From SAR202 cluster bacterium (GTDB taxonomy: Bacteria > Chloroflexota > Dehalococcoidia > SAR202 > CAJWER01): a DNA stretch of 7,379 bases. This document shows positions 1 to 6,076 of the stretch, in pieces (position 1 is the stretch's first letter; every line of letters begins with the position of its first letter). The position numbers and the translations under genes were made by a program. The DNA lies in contig JASLXL010000156.1 in the NCBI GenBank assembly GCA_030740335.1, forward strand, positions 1 through 7,379, read 5' to 3'. The notes under the pieces are model-generated. The model was not told where the DNA came from and searched no databases. It worked only from the letters and a program-made list of their open reading frames with translations.

Positions 1-1
1 C

Positions 2-994
2 CGTACGCTACCGGTCGAGAAAGTGGAGCGGGGACTGGTGCCCCTGGGGTCACCGGACGGCATCCAGTGGCACCCGTTGTCCGACAGCCCAGTCATCACC
101 GGCGGCCCCTTCGACTCCCACAACCTGCCTTTCTGGGACGAGCTGCGCGGAGAGTATGTTGTTTACGCACGTGGGGTTGGCAACCCCGACAACTCAGCGG
201 CGGCCAATGATGAGGAACGTGGACGAGAGTTCAAGGGCGGCGTACGCTGGATCCGGCGAGCCATCTCCAAGGACTTCGTCCGATGGACGCCCTTCGAAAA
301 CATCGATTGTGGCGAGACCCCCTTCGAGCATCTCTACACCAGCGCTGCCACCCCGTATGACCGGGCGCCGGGCACATACCTGATGTTTCCTTCACGCTAC
401 GTGCCTCACCGCCAGGCAGACAACGATATCGCCCGCACGGCAAAGGCAGGCGTCAACGATATCGCGTTCATGTCCAGTCGCGATGGCCTGAATTTCGACC
501 GCAGCTTCATGGAAGCATTCATTAGACCAGGCCAGGAGATCGAAAACTGGCGGGAACGAGGCATCTACGTCGGCAGCGGCATAACCCAGACTTCCCCAGA
601 AACGATGTCACTTTATTCCAGACAACACCGTTACCTACCCTCTGTCCACATCAGGCGATACTCCCTACGAACCGACGGTTTTGTCTCCGTAAACGCGGGG
701 TATGCGGGCGGCGAATTCACGACCCGCCCATTTGTGTTCTCCGGATCCGAACTGGAGTTGAACTACTCCACGTCAGCCGTCGGCTCCGTACAGGTAGAGG
801 TTCAGGACGATGAGGGCCGCCCCATGCCAGGGCTCTCTCTTGTCGATGCCCCCGAGAAGTTCGGGGACGAAATAGATGGCGTCTACCATTGGAGTAGCAA
901 AGGTGACCTCGGCCAGCTTGCGGGCACCGCGGTTCGTCTGCATTTCGTCTTGAAAGACACTGACCTGTTCTCATTTAGGTTCCGAAACAAGTAG
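2..994 (+). CDS. Glycosidase-like beta-propeller protein, copy 1 (5' end cut by window edge)
   Basis: The frame is open from the left edge, so the true start lies outside the window; the GTG at 23 is internal. What remains aligns nearly end to end with the C-terminal 300 or so residues of the complete paralogue just downstream. Shared motifs are SPDGIQW, FWDELRGEYVVYARG, GGVRWIRRA, APGTYLMFPSR, GVNDIAFMSSRDGLNFDRSF and a C-terminal beta-sandwich-like region beginning near TTRPFVF. Repeated S-x-DG-x-x-W/F motifs and alternating beta strands fit five-bladed propeller proteins of the GH32/GH43-like type, many of which are annotated only as hypothetical. Over the last 89 residues I count about 76% identity to copy 2. 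Copy 1 carries about 11 extra, mostly polar and acidic residues after the YARGVG motif (roughly bases 180-230). I cannot say whether it is an active glycosidase: catalytic acids cannot be assigned by eye. No signal peptide can be judged because the N-terminus is missing. Confidence 0.85.
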   Translation, partial: RTLPVEKVERGLVPLGSPDGIQWHPLSDSPVITGGPFDSHNLPFWDELRGEYVVYARGVGNPDNSAAANDEERGREFKGGVRWIRRAISKDFVRWTPFENIDCGETPFEHLYTSAATPYDRAPGTYLMFPSRYVPHRQADNDIARTAKAGVNDIAFMSSRDGLNFDRSFMEAFIRPGQEIENWRERGIYVGSGITQTSPETMSLYSRQHRYLPSVHIRRYSLRTDGFVSVNAGYAGGEFTTRPFVFSGSELELNYSTSAVGSVQVEVQDDEGRPMPGLSLVDAPEKFGDEIDGVYHWSSKGDLGQLAGTAVRLHFVLKDTDLFSFRFRNK

Positions 995-1005
995 CCCGCA
1001 GATAG

Positions 1006-1036
1006 TTGCCTCCCATCGACTTCGAGGCTGTATGAT
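1006..1036 (+). promoter_or_regulatory. Candidate sigma-70-type promoter for propeller copy 2
   Basis: TTGCCT at 1006-1011 (4 of 6 to TTGACA) and TATGAT at 1031-1036 (5 of 6 to TATAAT) are separated by 19 bp, slightly long. Transcription would begin near 1043, leaving a leader of about 20 nt that holds the AAGGA ribosome site. The -10 and the next two bases (TATGATGC) recur upstream of the unknown gene at 6077. A 5-bp inverted repeat (GCCTC 1008-1012 / GAGGC 1024-1028) lies inside and has no T-tract. Prediction by eye only. Confidence 0.35.
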
Positions 1037-1050
1037 GCGCCAAGAAAAAC

Positions 1051-1055
1051 AAGGA
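1051..1055 (+). promoter_or_regulatory. Ribosome binding site deciding the start of propeller copy 2
   Basis: AAGGA sits 6 nt before ATG 1062. The upstream in-frame ATGs at 1032 and 1035 have no Shine-Dalgarno sequence, and one overlaps the candidate -10 box, so 1062 is preferred. Confidence 0.6.
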
Positions 1056-1061
1056 TATAGC

Positions 1062-2420
1062 ATGAGCCCCCACGCCCCGCATGACATCGGAACCGGCCGC
1101 CAGCTGTTCGTCGACGACTATTGGGTCGCCAGTATCACAGGTGCTGAGCGCAAGCTGCACAGTCCTGTTCGACGCGAGATCGCTATAGCAGCCGACAATC
1201 CCTGGGAAGAGGGGGGAGTCTCCTACCTGGTCACATTTCCGGACGGGGAAGGCTATCGCGGGTGGTACCGGTGCGATACGGCCGTGGGACTCAGCGACCA
1301 CGCCTCTATTGCAGCCCACGTGGTGAGCAAGGACGGTATCCACTGGGATAAGCCAGAAGTCGGTGCGAACGACTTTCGCGGCTCGACCAAGAACAACCTG
1401 GTATGGACAGGCCCGGGCATCAACCTAGCTCCGTTCCTAGACGCCAATCCATCAGCCTCGGAGGCGGAAAAATACAAGGCGATCATACGCGAGGGCAAAG
1501 TCCTGATTGCCCTCGCCTCTCCCGACGGCCTCCACTGGAACAAAATTCGAGAGGAACCGGTCCTGACAGATGGACCCTTCGACACCCTAAATCTCCCGTT
1601 CTGGGACACCTGGCGCGAAGAGTACGTCATCTACACTCGCGGCGTAGCAGGTTCAGGTAATTTCTTCGGCGGAGTACGCTGGATCCGCCGGGCAACGTCC
1701 AAGGATTTCCTCAACTGGAGTGCGCTTGAGGACATAGACCCTGGAGAGGCGCCGTACGAGGAGCTATACACAAACTCATGCGTCCAATACGAGCGGGCGC
1801 CAGGCACCTATCTCATGTTCCCCTCGCGCTTTGTAATTGAACGCATCCCGGACCCGGATTGGGCATTCGGGTCGGGCGTCAACGACATTGCGTTTATGTC
1901 CAGCCGGGATGGCCTCAATTTCGACCGCAGTTTCATGGGAGCATTCCTGCGCCCGGGGCTGGACCAGGAAAACTGGCACGAGCGAGGTATCTACATGGAG
2001 ACGGGCATCCTCCAGACCTCCCCCGAGGAGATGAGCCTTTTCGTCAGCGAGCACCTGCGCTACCCCAGCGCCCGCATCAACCGCTACACCCTGCGGACAG
2101 ATGGATTCGTGTCGGTAAACGCCAGATACGGCGGAGGTGAGTTCACCACCCGCCCCTTCGTGTTCTGCGGATCCGAACTGAAATTGAACTACTCCACGTC
2201 AGCCGTCGGCTCTGTGCAAGTAGAAATTCAAGACGACGCGGGTCATCCCATGCCTGGGCTCTCCCTAGCGGATGCACCCGAGAAATTCGGAGACGAGATC
2301 GACGGCGTCTACAATTGGAATAACAACGAAAGTCCGGGCAAGTTGGCGGGCACGACAGTGCGCCTGCGTTTCGTCCTCAAGGACGCCGACCTGTACGCTT
2401 TTCGCTTCCGAGACGTGTAG
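1062..2420 (+). CDS. Glycosidase-like beta-propeller protein, copy 2 (complete)
   Basis: A 452-residue protein from ATG 1062. The N-terminal motif RQLFVDDYWV (residues 13-22) is the hallmark opening of a family common in planctomycetes and related environmental bacteria, usually called hypothetical or GH32/GH43-like. Three S-x-DG-x-x-W/F segments mark successive propeller blades: SKDGIHW (89-95), SPDGLHW (153-159) and SRDGLNF (281-287). FWDTWREEYVIYTRG (180-194) is the strongly conserved central strand pair, and FLDANP followed by EKYKAI is also typical. From about residue 340 a beta-rich C-terminal domain follows, resembling the beta-sandwich that caps GH32-type propellers. No secretion signal or membrane segment is visible at the N-terminus, so the protein appears cytoplasmic. 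It is a tandem paralogue of the preceding gene, 67 bp away. A role in carbohydrate hydrolysis or binding is inferred from fold type; substrate and activity are unknown, and it could be a non-catalytic propeller. Confidence 0.85.
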   Translation: MSPHAPHDIGTGRQLFVDDYWVASITGAERKLHSPVRREIAIAADNPWEEGGVSYLVTFPDGEGYRGWYRCDTAVGLSDHASIAAHVVSKDGIHWDKPEVGANDFRGSTKNNLVWTGPGINLAPFLDANPSASEAEKYKAIIREGKVLIALASPDGLHWNKIREEPVLTDGPFDTLNLPFWDTWREEYVIYTRGVAGSGNFFGGVRWIRRATSKDFLNWSALEDIDPGEAPYEELYTNSCVQYERAPGTYLMFPSRFVIERIPDPDWAFGSGVNDIAFMSSRDGLNFDRSFMGAFLRPGLDQENWHERGIYMETGILQTSPEEMSLFVSEHLRYPSARINRYTLRTDGFVSVNARYGGGEFTTRPFVFCGSELKLNYSTSAVGSVQVEIQDDAGHPMPGLSLADAPEKFGDEIDGVYNWNNNESPGKLAGTTVRLRFVLKDADLYAFRFRDV

Positions 2421-2452
2421 CCCCCTTTGCTGCGAATCCCATGTTCATAGAT

Positions 2453-2457
2453 AGGAG
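2453..2457 (+). promoter_or_regulatory. Ribosome binding site deciding the start of the PhyH-HEAT gene
   Basis: AGGAG lies 7 nt before ATG 2465. It falls inside the reading frame that would start at ATG 2441, which has no Shine-Dalgarno sequence of its own, so 2465 is the better start. Confidence 0.65.
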
Positions 2458-2464
2458 CAACGAC

Positions 2465-3847
2465 ATGACCATGATCAGACTAAGTGACGACCAGATGAGA
2501 GGCTTCATACGTGACGGCTTCCTGGCCATCAAGACCGGTCTCTCAGCCGAGGCCAATCAGAACATCTGGGACAAGGCCGAAGCGCTGTTCGAGACCGACG
2601 GTAATCCGAGTAACAATCTCATGGCACGGATACCTGAGGTTCGCACCATATTCGACGACCCCGCCGTCGACGGCGCTCTAGCCGGAGTTCTTGGCGACAA
2701 CTATTTCATGCACCCGCACCGCCACTGTCATTATCGCCCTCCCCACTCCGAGGGGCAGCAGATACACAAGGACTCCTTCACCAGACGTCGCCACCATACG
2801 CGGTGGATTTTGGCCATGTACTACCCTCAGGACACCACCGTAGACATGGGTCCGACAGGGGTGATCCCTGGGACTCACTACTACAACTGGCTCAAGGGTC
2901 CGATCGGGGTCCAGGAGAGGATCGACGGCACGGAGGGCGAAGTGCCGATGGCCGTCGACGCCGGCACTGTGCTCATCGTTCACTACGACATCTGGCACCG
3001 GGGCATGGGCAACGAGAGCGACAAGAAGCGCTACATGATGAAGTTCATGTTCACACGAATGGAGGAACCGCGCACTCCGAGTTGGGACAACCAGCATGCA
3101 GCCTGGGTGTCCCAGGGCGACGGTGACCACGATGCAATGTGGAGTCATATGTGGCAGTGGCACCGAGGCGCAGCTAGCCTAAGCAACGGCAGTGCGTCTG
3201 GCTCTATCCCCAACCTGATCGAGAATATGCAGGTGGACGACGAAGCAACCTGTCTGGATGCAGCCTATGCCCTGGGCACATTTGGAGAGTCCGCGATACC
3301 GGCTCTGATCGATACATTGCGGCACGACTCGGAAGCAGTACGCAGGAACGCAACCTACGCGCTCACCGCCATCGGTGCCCCCGCCGTACCGGCCCTCATC
3401 GATCTTGTGCGAGACTCCGACGAAGATACCCGCGGCGCGGCAATCGAGACTCTCGCCGACATCGGCCTCCCAGCCAGCGACGCGGTGCCCCAACTGAAAC
3501 ACGCACTGGGTGACAGCTCTAAAATGGTTCGACGGCATGCCGCCGAGGCCCTGGGCACCACAAGCCAGCTGACCTCAGACGGCGTTGCAGCTCTCACTGA
3601 GGTCCTCTCCCATGAGGACGAGGTCCTTCGACGCAACACGGCTATCGCTCTGGCCCGTATAGGCGCGGGAGCGAAAGCCGCCACGCCCGAACTGACGGCA
3701 GCCCTGAACGACGACGACCGGTACGTTCGAGGCAAAGCAGCTCACGCCCTACGGCGCATCGGCACTCCAGAGGCACACGACGCACTGTTCCACTACCTGA
3801 CGACATCCCAGTACTGCTACTCCACAACCAAGGACAGCATGTACTAA
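2465..3847 (+). CDS. Phytanoyl-CoA dioxygenase (PhyH) family protein fused to C-terminal HEAT repeats
   Basis: A 460-residue two-part protein. Residues 1 to about 235 are a PhyH-type non-haem Fe(II)/2-oxoglutarate oxygenase. Visible marks are H101-K-D103 (the HxD iron motif), the GPTGVIPGTHYYNW loop (129-142), the distal iron ligand H178 in DIWHRGMGN, and R189 in KKRYMMKFMF as a candidate 2-oxoglutarate contact. The iron triad is therefore intact. From about residue 245 to 446 come roughly six HEAT/PBS-lyase-type repeats of about 31-37 residues with the pattern AIPALIDxLxDxxxxVRRxAxxALxxIG, forming an alpha-helical scaffold likely to bind protein or another partner. PhyH proteins are commonly about 250-300 residues, so the extra length is the HEAT part. 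No signal peptide is seen. It follows propeller copy 2 by 44 bp and is probably co-transcribed. Bacterial relatives hydroxylate very varied small molecules, so the substrate cannot be named. I saw no break or frameshift across the junction. Confidence 0.9.
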   Translation: MTMIRLSDDQMRGFIRDGFLAIKTGLSAEANQNIWDKAEALFETDGNPSNNLMARIPEVRTIFDDPAVDGALAGVLGDNYFMHPHRHCHYRPPHSEGQQIHKDSFTRRRHHTRWILAMYYPQDTTVDMGPTGVIPGTHYYNWLKGPIGVQERIDGTEGEVPMAVDAGTVLIVHYDIWHRGMGNESDKKRYMMKFMFTRMEEPRTPSWDNQHAAWVSQGDGDHDAMWSHMWQWHRGAASLSNGSASGSIPNLIENMQVDDEATCLDAAYALGTFGESAIPALIDTLRHDSEAVRRNATYALTAIGAPAVPALIDLVRDSDEDTRGAAIETLADIGLPASDAVPQLKHALGDSSKMVRRHAAEALGTTSQLTSDGVAALTEVLSHEDEVLRRNTAIALARIGAGAKAATPELTAALNDDDRYVRGKAAHALRRIGTPEAHDALFHYLTTSQYCYSTTKDSMY

Positions 3848-3858
3848 CGAGGAGCTCC

Positions 3859-3888
3859 GTGTCACATTCAGGAATCGCCTATGACTAG
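3859..3888 (+). other. Possible 9-residue upstream ORF overlapping the amidohydrolase start
   Basis: GTG at 3859 follows GAGGAG (3849-3854, 4-nt spacer), the strongest Shine-Dalgarno match in this gap. It reads nine codons to TAG 3886-3888 and overlaps the ATG at 3881 in another frame. It could couple translation of the amidohydrolase to ribosomes leaving the PhyH-HEAT stop, or the GAGGAG may be chance. Very short, hence low confidence. Confidence 0.2.
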
Positions 3889-4741
3889 TCCCAAATCGCT
3901 CGTCGTCGATACGCATGTGCATGTGTGGGAATTGCCGCCGATCGCGCCGATCGGCCAGACCTCTCCAAAGCCCATCAAGCTGCCGACCGAACCCGGCACT
4001 GCGGAAGAGTTGCTGGCTGACATAGACGCCAACGGCGTCGACAAGGCGGTGCTTGTGCAGACCAGCTTCTCCACCTGGGACAATAGCTACGTCGCCGATT
4101 CAGCCGTGCAGCACCCCGACCGGTTCGCCAGCATGGGCCTCGTCGACCCGCTGGCGCCCGACAATGCATCACAGATTATGTATTGGATGTCTGAACGAGG
4201 CATGGCCGGGTTCAGGTTCCACCCCATGTACTACGACGAGCCGGTCTTGGTCTCTAAAGCCAACGCCGCCATGTGGGACGCTATTGACGAATTGGGAGCC
4301 GTCGTCCAGTTCCACATGTTTCCCGAGCACACCCCGCAGATAGCGACGATCGCGCAAAAACACCCCAGCGTGCCGCTTATCGTCGATCACCTCGCATACC
4401 CCCAGGTCGCCGAGTCACCCGGGTTCGCGACCCACGCACCGGTCATCGCTCTGTCCCGTTTCCCCAACATCTACGTCAAGGTATCGGACGTGCCGCGACG
4501 AAGCGAAGAACAATTCCCATACGGGGATGTGATCCCGTACATCAAGCAGGTACACGAGGCGTTCGGCGCAGACCGCATGATGTGGGGCACAGGGTATCCC
4601 GGCAGTCTCCGCGAAAGATACGGCTGGCCCGCTCTGGCCGACGAACTGCGCCTGATACGTGACGGCTACGACTGGCTGACCACATCAGAAAAAGACCAGC
4701 TACTGGGTGGCACAGCAATGGCTGTGTGGGGGCTTCATTAG
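3881..4741 (+). CDS. Amidohydrolase-2 family TIM-barrel hydrolase (lactonase-like, COG3618 type)
   Basis: A 286-residue protein, a usual length for the family. AGGAA at 3870-3874 lies 6 nt before ATG 3881, and no in-frame ATG, GTG or TTG occurs between it and the upstream stop. Residues D10-T-H12-V-H14 form the strand-1 metal motif. FRFHP (H114), QFHMFPEH (H145) and VDHLAYP (H170) mark later strands. The family includes sugar lactonases such as fuconolactonase, 2-pyrone-4,6-dicarboxylate hydrolase and related decarboxylases. The last-strand motif, usually GSDWP or GTDYP, reads GTGYPG here (236-241), with G238 where the catalytic or metal-binding aspartate normally sits. I recall related proteins with a GTGFPG-type motif, so this may define a subfamily, but its chemistry may differ. 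No signal peptide. It is 33 bp after the PhyH-HEAT gene on the same strand and converges on the enolase-family gene. Lactone hydrolysis is a reasonable guess from that pairing, not shown. Confidence 0.88.
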   Translation: MTSPKSLVVDTHVHVWELPPIAPIGQTSPKPIKLPTEPGTAEELLADIDANGVDKAVLVQTSFSTWDNSYVADSAVQHPDRFASMGLVDPLAPDNASQIMYWMSERGMAGFRFHPMYYDEPVLVSKANAAMWDAIDELGAVVQFHMFPEHTPQIATIAQKHPSVPLIVDHLAYPQVAESPGFATHAPVIALSRFPNIYVKVSDVPRRSEEQFPYGDVIPYIKQVHEAFGADRMMWGTGYPGSLRERYGWPALADELRLIRDGYDWLTTSEKDQLLGGTAMAVWGLH

Positions 4742-4744
4742 CAA

Positions 4745-4760
4745 GGAGTGTCGCTACTCC
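4745..4760. terminator. Weak inverted repeat at the convergent gene junction
   Basis: GGAGT (4745-4749) and ACTCC (4756-4760) form a 5-bp stem, 6 with a G-T pair, around a short loop. It covers the 12-bp gap and the last codons of the minus-strand gene. There is no T-tract on either side, so it would be at best a poor intrinsic terminator. Confidence 0.2.
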
Positions 4761-5929
4761 GCATAGTGCTCTTCCAGCTCAGCTATCGCCTCTAGGTCGT
4801 AGTCCCCCAACCCGAGGCCCGGGGTGTCCGGCAACTGTAGGTAACCATCCTTAAGCAGGACAGGATGCTCTATCACGCGGTCAAGCATCGCCTCCCCCAA
4901 ATCCTGCTGCGCCGAGCCCTCCCGTACAGCGTACGACGGGTATTCGATCATGATCCCGTTGCTCACCGTCGACAGAACTGCGATGTGCGCCGCGACCGTG
5001 ATCGCGGACCACGGGCCGTGGGGGACGCATGAGATATCGGCCTCCTCCGACCTTTGCGCCACGCGCACAAGCTGTGTAATCCCGATCTGCTGTGCGTCGG
5101 GCTGAATGATGTCGACCGCATGCGTTGTGATAAACGGCTGGAACTCACGGACCGTCGTCAGGCTCTCCCCGGTGGCGATCTTGATCGGCGACTCCGCGGT
5201 CAGCGTAGTGAAGCCGTCGACGTCGTAGGGATACAGCGGCTCCTCCAGAAAGAATAGGTCAAATTCCTCAAGAAGTCGGGCCACACGGATAGCGTCCTTG
5301 ACGTTCCATCCTCCATCCAAGTACGCGGGACAGCCGAAGTCCAGCATCAGCCTGATATCGGGTCCAATCGCGTCCCTGATGGCCCTCAGCACTTCCATGT
5401 CCTGCGGCCCGAAATTGTTGCCCCACCCAAATTTGATCGCCTTGAATCCGCGAGCGACGTTTTCCTTCGACTCCGCAACCAGCGCATCGATAGACTTCAT
5501 GCGTAGCTCGCCGGTGCGTTCCATCTTCTGGATGTCGAAGGCGGTGCCGCTGGCATAGGCCATCACCTCGTTCTGGACGGCGCCGCCCAGCAGTTCGTGG
5601 ATGGGCACACCCCGCGCCTTGCCCGCGATGTCCCAGAGGGCCATATCCACAGCCGCCATCGCGTTGACCGCTAACCCACCCTCCCCGCTCCGACCTCGGT
5701 TGCCGCTGGCGAACATCTTGCGCCAGGCGTCATTGGTGTTCGTTGGATCAGTACCCGATAAAACAGCCCGCATAGACTCCGGCCCATACTGCACCAGTGC
5801 AGCAATCGCCAGTGCCGGGGCCGAGGTCGCCCCTATCCCCGCGATGCCCTCATCCGTGTCGACCTGAACCATAGCCGCAGCCGATGCAGGCAGTCTCGTG
5901 GAAAGAACACGAATATCGGTGATCTTCAT
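4754..5929 (-). CDS. Mandelate racemase/muconate lactonizing enzyme family protein (probable acid-sugar dehydratase)
   Basis: A 391-residue enolase-superfamily protein, full length for the family. ATG 5929 is chosen over TTG 5947: GGGGGTG (5943-5937) lies 7 nt ahead, and the protein then begins MKITDIRV, typical of the family. The N-terminal capping domain covers about residues 1-125. The barrel shows GFKAIKFGWG (161-170), metal ligands D197 in LMLDFG, E229/E230 in FLEEP and E255 in ATGES, then D278 in IIQPD and H304 in VPHGPW, which form the His-Asp dyad of the mandelate racemase subgroup. MIEYP (327-331) follows. These enzymes abstract a proton alpha to a carboxylate; most subgroup members near sugar genes dehydrate aldonic or uronic acids to 2-keto-3-deoxy acids. 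The KxK motif is incomplete (K166-F-G168), so the subgroup and substrate are uncertain; racemase activity is not excluded. It is cytoplasmic, with no signal. It converges on the amidohydrolase and diverges from the unknown gene at 6077. Confidence 0.92.
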   Translation of the reverse strand: MKITDIRVLSTRLPASAAAMVQVDTDEGIAGIGATSAPALAIAALVQYGPESMRAVLSGTDPTNTNDAWRKMFASGNRGRSGEGGLAVNAMAAVDMALWDIAGKARGVPIHELLGGAVQNEVMAYASGTAFDIQKMERTGELRMKSIDALVAESKENVARGFKAIKFGWGNNFGPQDMEVLRAIRDAIGPDIRLMLDFGCPAYLDGGWNVKDAIRVARLLEEFDLFFLEEPLYPYDVDGFTTLTAESPIKIATGESLTTVREFQPFITTHAVDIIQPDAQQIGITQLVRVAQRSEEADISCVPHGPWSAITVAAHIAVLSTVSNGIMIEYPSYAVREGSAQQDLGEAMLDRVIEHPVLLKDGYLQLPDTPGLGLGDYDLEAIAELEEHYAE

Positions 5930-5967
5930 TTCGCCACACCCCCGCAATTTCGAATGTCATGGCGGAG

Positions 5968-5994
5968 ATTATCAGCGACATCCGGGTGCGTCAA
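5968..5994 (-). promoter_or_regulatory. Candidate promoter for the enolase-family gene
   Basis: On the minus strand, TTGACG (5994-5989, 5 of 6) and GATAAT (5973-5968, 5 of 6) are separated by 15 bp, which is short. The -10 is 38 nt from ATG 5929. The -35 falls largely within the left arm of the inverted repeat at 5980-6019. Confidence 0.35.
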
Positions 5995-6019
5995 TCTGCA
6001 GACTCGGACGCATCCTGAT
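5980..6019. repeat. 13-bp imperfect inverted repeat in the divergent region (operator candidate)
   Basis: ATCCGGGTGCGTC (5980-5992) matches the reverse complement of GACGCATCCTGAT (6007-6019) at 11 of 13 positions, with a 14-bp spacer and arm centres 27 bp apart. A second small palindrome, TCTGCAGA (5995-6002), lies near but not exactly on the axis. The arms overlap the candidate -35 elements of both divergent genes, as expected for a dimeric repressor or activator site. The symmetry is seen directly; the function is inferred, and no regulator gene is present in the window. Confidence 0.45.
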
Positions 6020-6043
6020 TGGTACCAGGCCATATGCTATGAT
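6015..6043 (+). promoter_or_regulatory. Candidate extended -10 promoter for the unknown gene at 6077
   Basis: TGCTATGAT (6035-6043) is an extended -10 (TGn plus TATGAT, 5 of 6). CTGATT (6015-6020) is a weak -35 at 17-bp spacing. Transcription near 6050 would give a leader of about 27 nt containing the GGAG ribosome site. Confidence 0.4.
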
Positions 6044-6076
6044 GCCCGCGCCCAAACCCACCGGAGCGATTCACAT

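Noticed and set aside
1008..1028. GCCTC/GAGGC inverted repeat as a terminator for copy 1
   Set aside because: Five-bp stem with an 11-nt loop, no T-tract, and it sits within a candidate promoter.
975..1343. 122-residue minus-strand ORF crossing the gap between the two propeller genes
   Set aside because: It overlaps the conserved N-terminus of copy 2 and has no recognisable motif or ribosome site worth noting.
1253..1630. 125-residue minus-strand ORF
   Set aside because: Antisense to conserved propeller blades of copy 2; no independent support.
2..2420. Copy 1 and copy 2 as an assembly duplication
   Set aside because: They differ at many codons along the whole overlap and by an insertion, so they are true paralogues.
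2678..3163. 161-residue minus-strand ORF
   Set aside because: It lies wholly opposite the PhyH domain, whose motifs are unambiguous; the translation is rich in His/Val from the complement of the real codons and shows no family motif.
3355..3735. 126-residue minus-strand ORF rich in Ser, Arg and Ala
   Set aside because: It is the antisense shadow of the GC-rich HEAT repeats, and its apparent periodicity comes from those repeats.
5954..6076. N-terminal extension of the unknown gene from ATG 5954
   Set aside because: It would translate the divergent control region, including the inverted repeat and the candidate promoter, and has no ribosome site; ATG 6077 with GGAG is better.
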